Below the pieces are notes generated by a model, which ran no database searches, was not told the origin of the DNA, and saw only the letters and a list, made by a program, of their open reading frames with translations. 64,000 bases of DNA from DASSQJ01 sp963773655 (GTDB lineage Bacteria; Actinomycetota; Actinomycetes; Actinomycetales; Dermatophilaceae): positions 372,001 to 436,000 of the forward strand of contig CAVZBX010000001.1 in NCBI GenBank assembly GCA_963773655.1, given 5' to 3'. The translations under genes were made by a program, and so were the position numbers. This document shows positions 45,115 through 54,010 of the stretch, in pieces (the first letter of the stretch is position 1; the number at the start of each line of letters is the position of its first letter).

Positions 45115-46539
45115 ATGGACGCCGCGACGGTGCTGCGACCGCTGGTCGACGCCTCGCTGGGAACGGACCTGGCGGTGCGGGTCGAGTGCTGGGACGGGAG
45201 CTCCCTCGGGCCGGCGGACGCCGACGCGGTCATCCGCTTCAGGACCCGGCGCGCCATCCGGCGCCTGGTCTGGGCGCCCAACGAGCTGGGGTTCGCTCGC
45301 GCCTACGTCTCCGGCGACGTCCAGATCGAGGGCGACGTCCTGGACGCCCTGACCCGACTCGACGCCTCCGCCGACCCCGAACGGGGACCGGGTGTGCGCG
45401 TCGGGCCCGAGACCCGGGCCGCCGTTGCCAGGGCCGTGGTGCGGCTCGGCGCGCTGGGTCCGCCGCCGCGGCCTCCCGCCGAGGAGATCCGGCTGTCCGG
45501 CCGCCGGCACGGGCGCGGCCGGGACGCGCGGGCGGTCTCGCACCACTACGACGTGGGCAACGACTTCTACGCGCTCGTCCTGGGCCCGTCGATGGTGTAC
45601 TCCTGCGCGTACTTCGACCAGGCGCCGTCGGCGTCGTACACGCTCGAGGACGCACAGCGCGCCAAGCTCGACCTGGTGGCACGCAAGCTGGGATTGGCCC
45701 CCGGCATGCGTCTGCTGGACGTGGGGTGCGGGTGGGGGTCGTTCGTCATCCATGCTGCCCGCGAGTACGGAGTCAGCGCCGTCGGGGTCACGGTGTCCGA
45801 GGAGCAGGCGGCGCACGCCGGCGCTGCGGTGGAGTCGCACGGCCTCGCCGACCGGGTGGAGATCCGGGTGCAGGACTACCGCGACGTGACCGACGGGCCC
45901 TTCGACGCGATCGCCAGCATCGGGATGGCCGAGCACGTCGGCCTGTCCCGACTGGGCGAGTACGCCGCCCACCTCCATGCCCTGCTGGCCCCCACGGGGC
46001 GACTGCTCAACCACGCGATCTCGCGACGGCCCGGACCGCCCGGCGACCCCAAGGGGGACAAGACCTCCTTCATCGACCGCTACGTGTTCCCCGACGGCGA
46101 GCTGCACCCCCTGTCGACGATGGTCGACGCACTGGAGTCCGCGGGGTTCGAGGTCCGTGACGTCGAGTCGCTCCGCGAGCACTACGCCGACACCCTGCGC
46201 GCGTGGGTGGGGAACCTCGAACGGAACTGGGACGAGGCGGTACGGCTCTCGTCCGCCGGGCGGGCCCGGGTGTGGCGGCTCTACATGGCGGGTTCGGCCC
46301 TCGGCTTCCAGTCAAACCGGCTCGGCGTCAACCAGGTGCTCGCGGTCAGGCCGGGGCCGGGCGGCGCGAGTGCCGTCCCCCGGACCCGGGCCGCGCTGCT
46401 CCGCGCATGCGTGCCTCCCGAGCAGGGAGGGCCGGCTGGGCCGGGCCGAGAACAGGATGCCGGGCCCGGGCCGGCGCGAGCGCTGGACGGCCCGGACCGG
46501 ACCAGCGGGGAGGCGAGTCGTCAGAACCGGCCGACGTGA
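45115..46539 (+). CDS. Cyclopropane-fatty-acyl-phospholipid synthase family methyltransferase
   Basis: 474 aa from ATG 45115. SAM-dependent enzyme that methylenates or methylates unsaturated acyl chains of phospholipids. VSHHYDVGNDFYALVLGPSM, YSCAYFDQAPSASYTLEDAQ and the SAM motif RLLDVGCGWGSFVIHAA are diagnostic; IASIGMAEHVG and FIDRYVFPDGELHPLS follow. The N-terminal 130 residues form the sterol-carrier-like front domain, the C-terminal 50 are a low-complexity Gly/Pro/Arg tail that overlaps the convergent DUF309 gene. It could make tuberculostearate-like methyl chains rather than cyclopropane rings. Confidence 0.88.
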   Translation: MDAATVLRPLVDASLGTDLAVRVECWDGSSLGPADADAVIRFRTRRAIRRLVWAPNELGFARAYVSGDVQIEGDVLDALTRLDASADPERGPGVRVGPETRAAVARAVVRLGALGPPPRPPAEEIRLSGRRHGRGRDARAVSHHYDVGNDFYALVLGPSMVYSCAYFDQAPSASYTLEDAQRAKLDLVARKLGLAPGMRLLDVGCGWGSFVIHAAREYGVSAVGVTVSEEQAAHAGAAVESHGLADRVEIRVQDYRDVTDGPFDAIASIGMAEHVGLSRLGEYAAHLHALLAPTGRLLNHAISRRPGPPGDPKGDKTSFIDRYVFPDGELHPLSTMVDALESAGFEVRDVESLREHYADTLRAWVGNLERNWDEAVRLSSAGRARVWRLYMAGSALGFQSNRLGVNQVLAVRPGPGGASAVPRTRAALLRACVPPEQGGPAGPGREQDAGPGPARALDGPDRTSGEASRQNRPT

Positions 46540-46952
46540 CGTCGGGCGTGCTCCGCGACGTCCGTGACGTCGAGGCCGTACGCCCACCGTCCGGTGGCGG
46601 CGAAGGCGTCCAGCCGGTCGGCGGCCCGGTCGAAGAGACGGTCCGCGCCGACCTCGTTCCCGCGTGCGGCGTGGGTGACCGCGACGCACACCTGGGCCAG
46701 CCCCTGCCACAGGTCTCGTTCGTCGGCCGGCCCCGCCTTCCACCGCGCCTCCAGGACCTCGTGGGCCGCGAAGGGGCGGCCGAGCTCGAGAAGCTCGCGA
46801 GCCGCCGCGATCGCCTCCTCCGGGGGCAGCGGGACCTCCGAGACCGGGTCGACGCCGTCGGCGCCGTAGGGCAGGGGCCGGCCCAACGCGTCGCGGGGCC
46901 TGGCCTGCCGGGCCCGACCTCCGGCGTCCCGGTCACGATGGGGTTGGGTCAC
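46521..46952 (-). CDS. DUF309 family protein
   Basis: 143 aa from GTG 46952. Helical domain with the family motif PFAAHEVLEARWKAGPADER (His-Glu-Val-Leu-Glu) and DLWQGLAQVCVAVTHAARGN, conserved residues likely lining a ligand pocket. Function unknown. It overlaps the end of the methyltransferase gene by 19 bases, tail to tail. Confidence 0.85.
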   Translation of the reverse strand: MTQPHRDRDAGGRARQARPRDALGRPLPYGADGVDPVSEVPLPPEEAIAAARELLELGRPFAAHEVLEARWKAGPADERDLWQGLAQVCVAVTHAARGNEVGADRLFDRAADRLDAFAATGRWAYGLDVTDVAEHARRHVGRF

Positions 46953-47115
46953 CCCACCAGCGTCCCAGAGAACCCCGCCCCTGGGGCCCGCCGCACGACG
47001 CACGTCCTCGCCCCCGCCCCGGCGGGCGGACACAACGCCGGCGAGGTCCTCGTCGTCCACCGCGCCCCCGGCCAGCACCATGGCGCGGCGCACCCCCACC
47101 TGCCACAGTGAACCG

Positions 47116-47835
47116 ATGAGCGTTCCGGGGGACCAGCGCATCCGTGAGGCCGAACGCACCGCCTACCACGAGGTCGGCGTCCAACCACACGAGCGCCGCC
47201 TGGAGCTCGTCGCCGGGGGCCGGCCCGTCACGGTGCGGATCATGGAGGTGGGGGACGGTCCGGCGACCGACGGTCCTCCCACCGTCCTGCTGCTCCACGG
47301 CGTCATGTCCGCCTCGGTGCTGTTCGCGCCGCTGCCCTATCTGCGGCAGCGGCACGTCGTACTCGTCGACTGGCCGGGGCACGGCCTGTCGGGACGCCCG
47401 TCGTTGCCGCACCGCCCGGATGCCTTCAGGTCGTACACCGGTGAGCTCTTCCACCCGATGTTCGCCGAGCTCGGCTACCGCACGGTCGACATCGTGGCCA
47501 CTCCCTCGGTGCGCAGCTCGGCCTGTACCTGGCCATCGACGATCCGGAGCGGCTCCGCCGCCTCACGGTCCTCGGGGCCCCCGGCGCCTGCCTGCCGGGC
47601 ACGGGCTTCCTGCCTCTCACCCCCCTGATGGCCGTCCCGATCCCGGGCCGACTGGTGCTGTCGCTCCCCAAGCCCGAGTCCGCCCGACGGCGGTTCGCCG
47701 ACAAGGGTGTGGGGGAGGGCCGGCGGCACGCCCTTCTTCACGGCCCTGGACCACTGGGTGAACCTGAGCCCGGTGGAGACCCGGAGGGTTCCCGACGGCG
47801 TGGTGCCGGCCAGGTGCGAGACGTCGCTGACTCGG
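47116..47835 (+). pseudogene. Alpha/beta hydrolase, frameshifted and cut by IS1380
   Basis: From ATG 47116 the hydrolase core is good: TVLLLHGVMSASVLFAPLPY (oxyanion loop) and VVLVDWPGHGLSGRPS. One G is missing near 47497: the expected nucleophile elbow VGHSLGAQLGLYLAIDDPER is only readable after restoring it. A second frame change near 47710 leads to GTPFFTALDHWVNLSPVETR, after which sequence of the insertion element begins. No remainder of the hydrolase is found on the far side, so the C-terminal third is deleted. Confidence 0.7.
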
Positions 47836-49420
47836 GTCGGGTGTTGGGGCGTGTGGGGCTGGAGGACAGGAGTGGTCCGCCGGTCTTCGCCGGCTCTTCC
47901 ACTTCGGTCCTCGGGTCGCGCCGTTCGTCGGCTGGGGTGGTCAGGTGCTCACGCGGTGCCCGGGTGGTCCGGTGGCGGTGGCCCACAGTGCCTGCCAAGG
48001 GGTGGCCCACGGCCACCGGTCGGGCAGGTGCAGAACGAGGCGCCGGGCGGTGGTGGCGATCCTGGCGGGCAGGTTGATGATCCGGGTGCGCAGGCTGGCC
48101 CAGCGGGCGGTGGCCATCCCGGCGGCGACCGCGGCGGCGCGGGCGATGTTGAACGCGATCGCGGCGCACGAGACCCAGGCGGCGTTCGCGGCGTACCGCC
48201 CGGAGGGCAGGTGGGCCAGGGGGCCGTCCTTGAGCTCGGCGATGACCTGTTCGACGATGGCGTGCCCCCGGTGGGCCAGGTCGGCCTGGACCGTGTCGAG
48301 GTCGCTGTTGGTGATGAACGCGTGGTGGCGCCAGGTCGCGAACAGCTCGCCCTGGACCGAGCCGTCGGAGGCCAGCGGCTGCAGGCGGCGGACCCGGCGC
48401 ACCACGAGCCGGCAGGGCACGTGCTGGTTCTTGCGGCGGCCGGTGAACGCCACGTACGCGACCTCGGCGACCTCGGCGTCGCTGACCCAGCATCCGAGGG
48501 CCTGGTCGAAGACGGCCTCGGGGTAGCGGATCGCGGTCCAGCCGTCCTCGGGGATGCTGCTGATCGCGGCCTTGACCTTGGGGTCCATCCGGGCGGTCAC
48601 CGAGAACCACGCCCGGTGCCGCACGGCGGTCCCGACGAACGCCCACCCGTAGTACGCGGAGTCGGCACGGGCAAGGACCTGACCGCAGGCCCCGGCGGCT
48701 CGGGCGGTCGAGAGTGCCTGGGCCAGGATGCGCCCGGCCCCGGCCGCCGAGGCGACGTTCCCGCGGCGCAGCCTCGCCCGGGCGATCACCGGCGCCGCGG
48801 TCGGGGTGGAGAGGGTGGCGAGCTGGACGTTCAGGCCGCGGCGGCGGGTGTACCCGTACGCGGCGCCCTGCTTCGCGTAGCCGTGGACCTCCCGGACGGT
48901 GTCGTCGACATCGACGAACGCGAGCTTCTCGGCGCCGGCGAGCAGGCCCGGGACCCGCCCGGCGAGTCCGGCCAGCACCGAAGCGCCGGCGGCGTCGAGC
49001 TGCTGGACGTGGCCGTGGGTGAAGCAGCGCAGGAACGTCCCCAACGTCGAGGGCGCCCGAACCCCCTCGAAGAGCCGGCGCATCCCGCCGTGCCGCAGCA
49101 GATCCAGGTCATCGATCGAGTCCGCGCCGGCCAACATCCCCGCGACCACACCGGCGCTCTTCACGGCCGGGTTCGGCGCCGGCACGCTCAACCCCTGCAG
49201 GGCGTCATAGAGACCGGCCGACTCGGCCAGCCGCAACGCCGGGACCAACCCCGCGGCCGACACCAGATTCGGGTCGTCGAACACCGCACGGACCGTGTGA
49301 GAAGGTTTCACCTACGAGATGCCCCTCGTGACGTGACGGACCAGGACTTCAGACACCCCGATCCTGTTGCATCACAGGGGCATTCTCACGTCACGACCCG
49401 CACCAACACCCACATCACCG
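47836..49420 (-). mobile_element. IS1380-family insertion sequence
   Basis: About 1.6 kb with one intact transposase. Matching ends are suggested by GGGTGTTGGGGCG at about 47839-47851 facing an inverted GGGTGTTGGTGCG at about 49397-49413. Inside the right end, an 11-bp perfect inverted repeat (49326-49336 and 49385-49395) brackets the likely transposase promoter. Exact borders and target duplication could not be established. Confidence 0.7.
47941..49311 (-). CDS. IS1380 family transposase
   Basis: 456 aa from GTG 49311, uninterrupted, unlike the IS110 transposase. DDE-type: first Asp in LAFVDVDDTVREVHGYAKQG, second in QVLARADSAYYGWAFVG, Glu in VEQVIAELKDGPLAHLPSG; Y-rich GYTRRRGLNVQLAT and NAAWVSCAAIAFNIAR are family hallmarks. 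It faces the truncated hydrolase and is upstream-to-upstream with deoA. Confidence 0.92.
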   Translation of the reverse strand: MKPSHTVRAVFDDPNLVSAAGLVPALRLAESAGLYDALQGLSVPAPNPAVKSAGVVAGMLAGADSIDDLDLLRHGGMRRLFEGVRAPSTLGTFLRCFTHGHVQQLDAAGASVLAGLAGRVPGLLAGAEKLAFVDVDDTVREVHGYAKQGAAYGYTRRRGLNVQLATLSTPTAAPVIARARLRRGNVASAAGAGRILAQALSTARAAGACGQVLARADSAYYGWAFVGTAVRHRAWFSVTARMDPKVKAAISSIPEDGWTAIRYPEAVFDQALGCWVSDAEVAEVAYVAFTGRRKNQHVPCRLVVRRVRRLQPLASDGSVQGELFATWRHHAFITNSDLDTVQADLAHRGHAIVEQVIAELKDGPLAHLPSGRYAANAAWVSCAAIAFNIARAAAVAAGMATARWASLRTRIINLPARIATTARRLVLHLPDRWPWATPWQALWATATGPPGHRVST

Positions 49421-49565
49421 GTGGATCAGGGCTGAGTGCCCGGCCCGCGCTTCGCGCCTCCTGCGGGAGGCCGTCGAGCGAGGCCGACCCCTCCCTCCAG
49501 CACCTCTCGGGCCCGGCCCTCCGAGGCGGTTCTGCGGCGGCGGCCGCCCCTGCCATGATGGCCCG

Positions 49566-50855
49566 ATGACCGAACCCTTCGATGCCGTCGACGTCATCAC
49601 CCGCAAGCGGGACCGCCACGAGCTCTCCGACGACGAGATCCGCTGGGTGGTCGACGCGTACACCCGCGAGGTCGTGGCGGAGGAGCAGATGAGCGCGCTC
49701 GCGATGGCGGTGCTGCTCAACGGGATGACCCGCCGGGAGATCGCGACCTGGACCGGCGCGATGATCGCGAGCGGTGAGCGGATGGACTTCTCCTCCCTCT
49801 CGCGACCGACCGCCGACAAGCACTCCACCGGCGGGGTCGGCGACAAGATCACCCTGCCGCTGGCCCCGCTCGTCGCGGTGTTCGACGTCGCGGTGCCGCA
49901 GCTCTCGGGCCGCGGGCTCGGGCACACCGGCGGCACCCTGGACAAGCTCGAGTCGGTCCCCGGATGGCGGGCGGCGCTCTCGGGCGAGGAGATGCTCCGC
50001 CAGCTGGAGGACGTCGGCGCGGTCATCTGTGCGGCCGGCTCGGGCCTCGCTCCGGCCGACAAGCGGCTGTACGCCCTGCGCGACGTCACCGGGACCGTCG
50101 AGGCCATCCCGCTCATCGCGAGCTCGATCATGAGCAAGAAGATCGCCGAGGGTACCGGCGCGCTCGTGCTCGACGTCAAGGTCGGGAGCGGCGCCTTCAT
50201 GAAGACGCGCGAGGACGCCACCGAGCTGGCCCGCACCATGGTCGACCTCGGCACCGACGCCGGCGTCACGACGGTCGCCCTGCTCACCGACATGTCGACA
50301 CCGCTCGGCCGCACGGCCGGCAACGCCCTCGAGGTCCGCGAGTCGGTCGAGGTGCTGGCCGGTGGCGGGCCGGCCGACGTCGTCGAGCTCACGGTGCGGC
50401 TCGCCGAGGAGATGCTCGAGGCCGCCGGCCGCGGAGGGCAGGACGTCGCCGCCGCGCTCGCCGACGGCCGGGCGATGGACGTGTGGAAGCGGATGATCGC
50501 GGCACAGGGCGGTGACCCCGACGCCGAGCTCCCCACCGCGCGCGAGTCGCACGAGCTGCGCGCCGCCACCACGGGCGTGCTCACCCGGCTCGACGCGTAC
50601 GCCGTCGGCCTCGCCGCGTGGCGGCTCGGCGCCGGACGGGCCCGGAAGGAGGACCCGGTCCAGGCCGGCGCCGGGGTGGAGATCCACGCGAAGCCGGGTG
50701 ACGCGGTTCGCGAGGGCGACGTGCTGCTCACCCTCCACACCGACACCCCCGAACGCTTCGAGCGCGCCGAGGCCGCGCTCGAGGGCGGCCTCGAGCTGGC
50801 GCCCGAGGGCACCGCCCACGAGGCCACGCCCGTCGTCCTGGACCGGATCGCCTGA
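49566..50855 (+). CDS. deoA: Thymidine phosphorylase
   Basis: 429 aa from ATG 49566. Phosphorolysis of thymidine/deoxyuridine in nucleoside salvage. The family signature is present as SGRGLGHTGGTLDKLES; phosphate-binding DKHSTGGVGDK and SSIMSKKIAEGT are intact, and the C-terminal beta-hammerhead ends HAKPGDAVREGDVLLTLHTD. Its stop and the add start share one base (TGATG). The usual upstream partner cdd is 7.9 kb away, so a new promoter must lie in the 140 bases after the insertion element. Confidence 0.95.
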   Translation: MTEPFDAVDVITRKRDRHELSDDEIRWVVDAYTREVVAEEQMSALAMAVLLNGMTRREIATWTGAMIASGERMDFSSLSRPTADKHSTGGVGDKITLPLAPLVAVFDVAVPQLSGRGLGHTGGTLDKLESVPGWRAALSGEEMLRQLEDVGAVICAAGSGLAPADKRLYALRDVTGTVEAIPLIASSIMSKKIAEGTGALVLDVKVGSGAFMKTREDATELARTMVDLGTDAGVTTVALLTDMSTPLGRTAGNALEVRESVEVLAGGGPADVVELTVRLAEEMLEAAGRGGQDVAAALADGRAMDVWKRMIAAQGGDPDAELPTARESHELRAATTGVLTRLDAYAVGLAAWRLGAGRARKEDPVQAGAGVEIHAKPGDAVREGDVLLTLHTDTPERFERAEAALEGGLELAPEGTAHEATPVVLDRIA

Positions 50856-51955
50856 TGGCCGCCGCGACCGGTGCGCCGGCTCCCACCGTGGTCCACCGCG
50901 CGCCGAAGGCGCTGCTCCACGACCACCTCGACGGCGGGCTGCGGCCCGTGACCGTCGTCGAGCTGGCCGAGGCCGCGGGCTACCGCGCCCTACCGACCCA
51001 GGACGCCGACGAGCTCGGCCGCTGGTTCCGTGACGCCGCCGACTCCGGGTCGCTGGAGCGTTACCTCGAGACGTTCTCGCACACCGTCGCCGTGATGCAG
51101 ACCGAGGAGCAGCTGGCCCGGGTCGCCCGCGAGTGCGCGCTCGACCTCGCTGCCGACGGTGTCGTCTACGCCGAGTCGCGCTTCGCTCCCGAGCTGCACG
51201 TGGCCGGGGGCCTCTCGCTCGAGCGGGTCGTCGAGGCCGTGCTCGCCGGCTTCCGGGAGGGAGAGCAGGAGGCGGCCGCGGCCGGTACGCCCATCCGCGT
51301 GCGCACCCTGCTCACGGCGATGCGGCACGCCGCCAACGGGCGCGAGATCGCCGAGCTCGCCGTGCGCTACCGCGACCGCGAGGTGGGCGGGTTCGACATC
51401 GCCGGCGCCGAGGCCGGCTTCCCGCCCACCCGTTTCCTCGACGCCTTCGAGTACCTGCGCCGCGAGAACGCGCACTTCACGATCCACGCCGGGGAGGCCT
51501 TCGGGCTGCCGAGCATCTGGGAGGCCATCCAGTGGTGCGGTGCCGACCGGCTCGGCCACGGCGTGCGCATCGTCGACGACATCACCCGCGACGAGGAGGG
51601 CCACGCCCAGCTCGGGCTGCTGGCCGCCTACGTGCGCGACCGCCGCATCCCGCTCGAGATGTGTCCCAGCTCGAACATCCAGACGGGGGCCGCGGAGTCC
51701 GTCGCCGCGCACCCGATCACGATGCTCAAGGACCTGCGCTTCCGCGTCACGGTCAACACCGACAACCGGCTGATGAGCGGCACCTCGATGAGCCGCGAGA
51801 TGCAGCTGCTCGTCGACGAGGCCGGCTGGACCCTCGAGGACCTGCGGTGGGCGACCATCAACGCGATGAAGTCGGCGTTCCTGCCGTTCGACGAGCGGCT
51901 CGCGCTCATCGACCACGTCGTCAAGCCCGGCTACGCCGCCCTCGCAGTCCACTGA
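50855..51955 (+). CDS. add: Adenosine deaminase
   Basis: 366 aa. Zn-dependent deamination of adenosine/deoxyadenosine. Zinc ligands LLHDHLDGGLRP near the N-terminus, YAESRFAPELH, FTIHAGEAFG with the catalytic His-Ala-Gly-Glu, HGVRIVDD, SSNIQTGAAESVAAHP and NTDNRLMSGTSMSRE with the final Asp are all present. Cotranscribed with deoA. Confidence 0.95.
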   Translation: MAAATGAPAPTVVHRAPKALLHDHLDGGLRPVTVVELAEAAGYRALPTQDADELGRWFRDAADSGSLERYLETFSHTVAVMQTEEQLARVARECALDLAADGVVYAESRFAPELHVAGGLSLERVVEAVLAGFREGEQEAAAAGTPIRVRTLLTAMRHAANGREIAELAVRYRDREVGGFDIAGAEAGFPPTRFLDAFEYLRRENAHFTIHAGEAFGLPSIWEAIQWCGADRLGHGVRIVDDITRDEEGHAQLGLLAAYVRDRRIPLEMCPSSNIQTGAAESVAAHPITMLKDLRFRVTVNTDNRLMSGTSMSREMQLLVDEAGWTLEDLRWATINAMKSAFLPFDERLALIDHVVKPGYAALAVH

Positions 51956-51992
51956 TCTCATTCCTACCCCCGCGGGACCCGGGGCCACCGGC

Positions 51993-52823
51993 TCAGTGGC
52001 GGGGGAGGAGCGGGTCGGGGGCGACGACCCGGTCGCGCAGCCGCTGGTCGCGCGCGAGCCGCTCGCTGTCACGACGGCGCCGCTCGGCCACCACCGCGGC
52101 CAGCACGTACTCGCCGTGGACGCCCGGCGGCGGTGCGGGCGCCACGTGCCGCAGTACCTCCGCGAGCAGCTCGCTCCCCAGGGTGTCCCGCGACGCAGGG
52201 TTCAGGGTTCCGGCCCGGGCGAGGAACTGCCGAACGGCGACGGTGAGGCCGGGCGGCAGCGCCGCGACATCCGCGGTGGCCGCCCAGGCGGCCAGCGGAG
52301 GCGGCATCTGCGGCGGGGGGAGCAGCCGCATCCGGGAGCGTTCGGTGACGACGTAGGTGCCTGCGGCCATGTCGCCGAGGCGCTTGCTGCGGGGGTTGAG
52401 GATGGAGGCGACCAGCGCCGGGATGCCGATCAGCAGCCAGATCTCGACGAACCCGACGAGCGCCCGGGTGATGGCGTGCCGCGACGTGATCGGGCCGCCG
52501 TCGTCGCGCACGACGCGCAGGCCGAGTGCGAGCTTGCCCAGGGTGCGGCCGCGGGTGAGGGTCTCCAGGGTCGCCGGCAGCCCGACGAGCACCGCCACGA
52601 CCGCCACGAGGTTCATCGCCTGCGCCACCGCGTCGGAGGCCTGCGCGACGAGCAGCCCGGTGCCGAGGACGACGACGACGAGCAGCACCACCGAGACGGT
52701 GATGTCGATCAGGACGCTGGCAGCGCGGACCATCGTGGTCGCAACGGGCAGCTCGACGGCCACACCCTCCCCGGTGACGACGTCCTCGCTGGCATAGGCG
52801 CGGTAGCCGGTGCTGCTCTCCAC
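51993..52823 (-). CDS. RDD family membrane protein
   Basis: 276 aa from GTG 52823. The RDD domain covers about residues 28-165: RAASVLIDITVSVVLLVVVV (Arg-Asp-type start), ETLTRGRTLGKLALGLRVVR and NPRSKRLGDMAAGTYVV. The C-terminal 110 residues are soluble and helical. RDD proteins are proposed transporters or accessory membrane factors. Divergent 52 bases from the SpoIIM gene; the pair sits beside the MoxR/DUF58 cluster, an arrangement typical of Actinobacteria. Confidence 0.88.
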   Translation of the reverse strand: MESSTGYRAYASEDVVTGEGVAVELPVATTMVRAASVLIDITVSVVLLVVVVLGTGLLVAQASDAVAQAMNLVAVVAVLVGLPATLETLTRGRTLGKLALGLRVVRDDGGPITSRHAITRALVGFVEIWLLIGIPALVASILNPRSKRLGDMAAGTYVVTERSRMRLLPPPQMPPPLAAWAATADVAALPPGLTVAVRQFLARAGTLNPASRDTLGSELLAEVLRHVAPAPPPGVHGEYVLAAVVAERRRRDSERLARDQRLRDRVVAPDPLLPRH

Positions 52824-52875
52824 GCGAGAAGGCTAACCGTCCGTCCGGCCCGGCGACGTCGCCTAGGGTGACGGC

Positions 52876-53871
52876 GTGGACCTCGACGCCTACGTCGCCG
52901 CGCACCATGCCCAGTGGGCCCGGCTCGAGCAGCTGGTGGGCCGGCGGCAGCTGACCGGTGCCGAGGCCGACGAGCTCCTCGACCTCTACCAACGCGTCTC
53001 CACGCACCTCTCGGTCGTGCGGTCCGCGAGCCCCGACCCCTCGCTCGTCGCCCACCTCTCCTCGCTCCTCTCTCGGGCCCGGCTGGCGACCGCCGGCAAG
53101 CGCGCCGGCAGCTGGGCCGCGCTGTCGGGCTTCTTCACCAGCACCTTCCCGGCCGCGCTGTACCGGCTGCGTCGCTGGTGGGTGGCCACGGCGATCGTCA
53201 GCGTGGCGTTCGCGGTCGCCGTCGGGGCCTACGCGTACGCGAACCCGCGGGTGTGGACCTCGACGATGTCGCAGGAGGAGATCGACGCCTTCGTCGGCAC
53301 CGACTTCGAGCAGTACTACTCGGAGTACAGCCACCTCGACTTCACCGGCCTGGTCTGGACGAACAACGCGTGGGTGGCCGCCCAGGTCATCGCGCTCGGC
53401 ATCTTCGGGCTGCCGGTGGTGCTCATCCTGTCGCTCAACGTCGTCAACGTCGGCATCGCCGGGGCGCTGATGGCCTACCACGGCCGGACCGGGCTGTTCT
53501 TCGGCCTGATCCTGCCCCACGGGCTGCTCGAGCTCACCGCGATCTTCGTCGCGGGGGCGGCCGGCCTGCGCATCTGCTGGGCCTGGGTCAGCCCGGGACC
53601 CGTGCCGAGGCTGCAGTCGCTCGCGCACGAGGTGCGCTCGGCGGTCGGCATCGCCCTCGGCCTGGCCGCCGTCCTCTTCGTCAGCGGCGTCATCGAGGGC
53701 TTCGTCACGCCGTCCGGCCTGCCGACCTGGGCCCGGATCGCCATCGGCGTCGTCGCCGAGACGGTGTTCCTCCTCTACGTGTTCGTCGTCGGCCGCGCCG
53801 CGTACCGGCGCGGTGCCACCGGCGACGTCGAGGCGCGCGACGTCGGCGACCTCGCCCCCGTCGCCGGTTGA
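52876..53871 (+). CDS. Stage II sporulation protein M (SpoIIM)-like membrane protein
   Basis: 331 aa from GTG 52876. A soluble helical front part (residues 1-95) precedes five to six membrane helices; LTGLVW-type loop FTGLVWTNNAWVAAQVIALG, LILSLNVVNVGIAGALMAYH and LPHGLLELTAIFVAGAAGL match SpoIIM/DUF95. In non-sporulating Actinobacteria the protein occurs with RDD and MoxR/DUF58 genes; its role there is unknown, envelope remodelling being a guess. Confidence 0.88.
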   Translation: MDLDAYVAAHHAQWARLEQLVGRRQLTGAEADELLDLYQRVSTHLSVVRSASPDPSLVAHLSSLLSRARLATAGKRAGSWAALSGFFTSTFPAALYRLRRWWVATAIVSVAFAVAVGAYAYANPRVWTSTMSQEEIDAFVGTDFEQYYSEYSHLDFTGLVWTNNAWVAAQVIALGIFGLPVVLILSLNVVNVGIAGALMAYHGRTGLFFGLILPHGLLELTAIFVAGAAGLRICWAWVSPGPVPRLQSLAHEVRSAVGIALGLAAVLFVSGVIEGFVTPSGLPTWARIAIGVVAETVFLLYVFVVGRAAYRRGATGDVEARDVGDLAPVAG

Positions 53872-54010
53872 CCCCCACCCCCGGTTCTCGCGGAGTCAGG
53901 AGGATCTCGTCGAAGCAGGATCTGGGTGGGCCCCGAGCCCGCGGAGTCCTCGCCACTGCGTGGTGGGACGGTGAGGGGTCGGCGGGGCGCCGCAGCGGGG
54001 TGGCGGACTC

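Noticed and set aside
44835..45281. A small minus-strand gene containing the run DETCEHSEQPCGATT.
   Set aside because: The piece looks protein-like but there is no plausible start, ribosome site or partner; the rest of the frame is low-complexity. The gap 44873-45114 otherwise shows nothing I can support.
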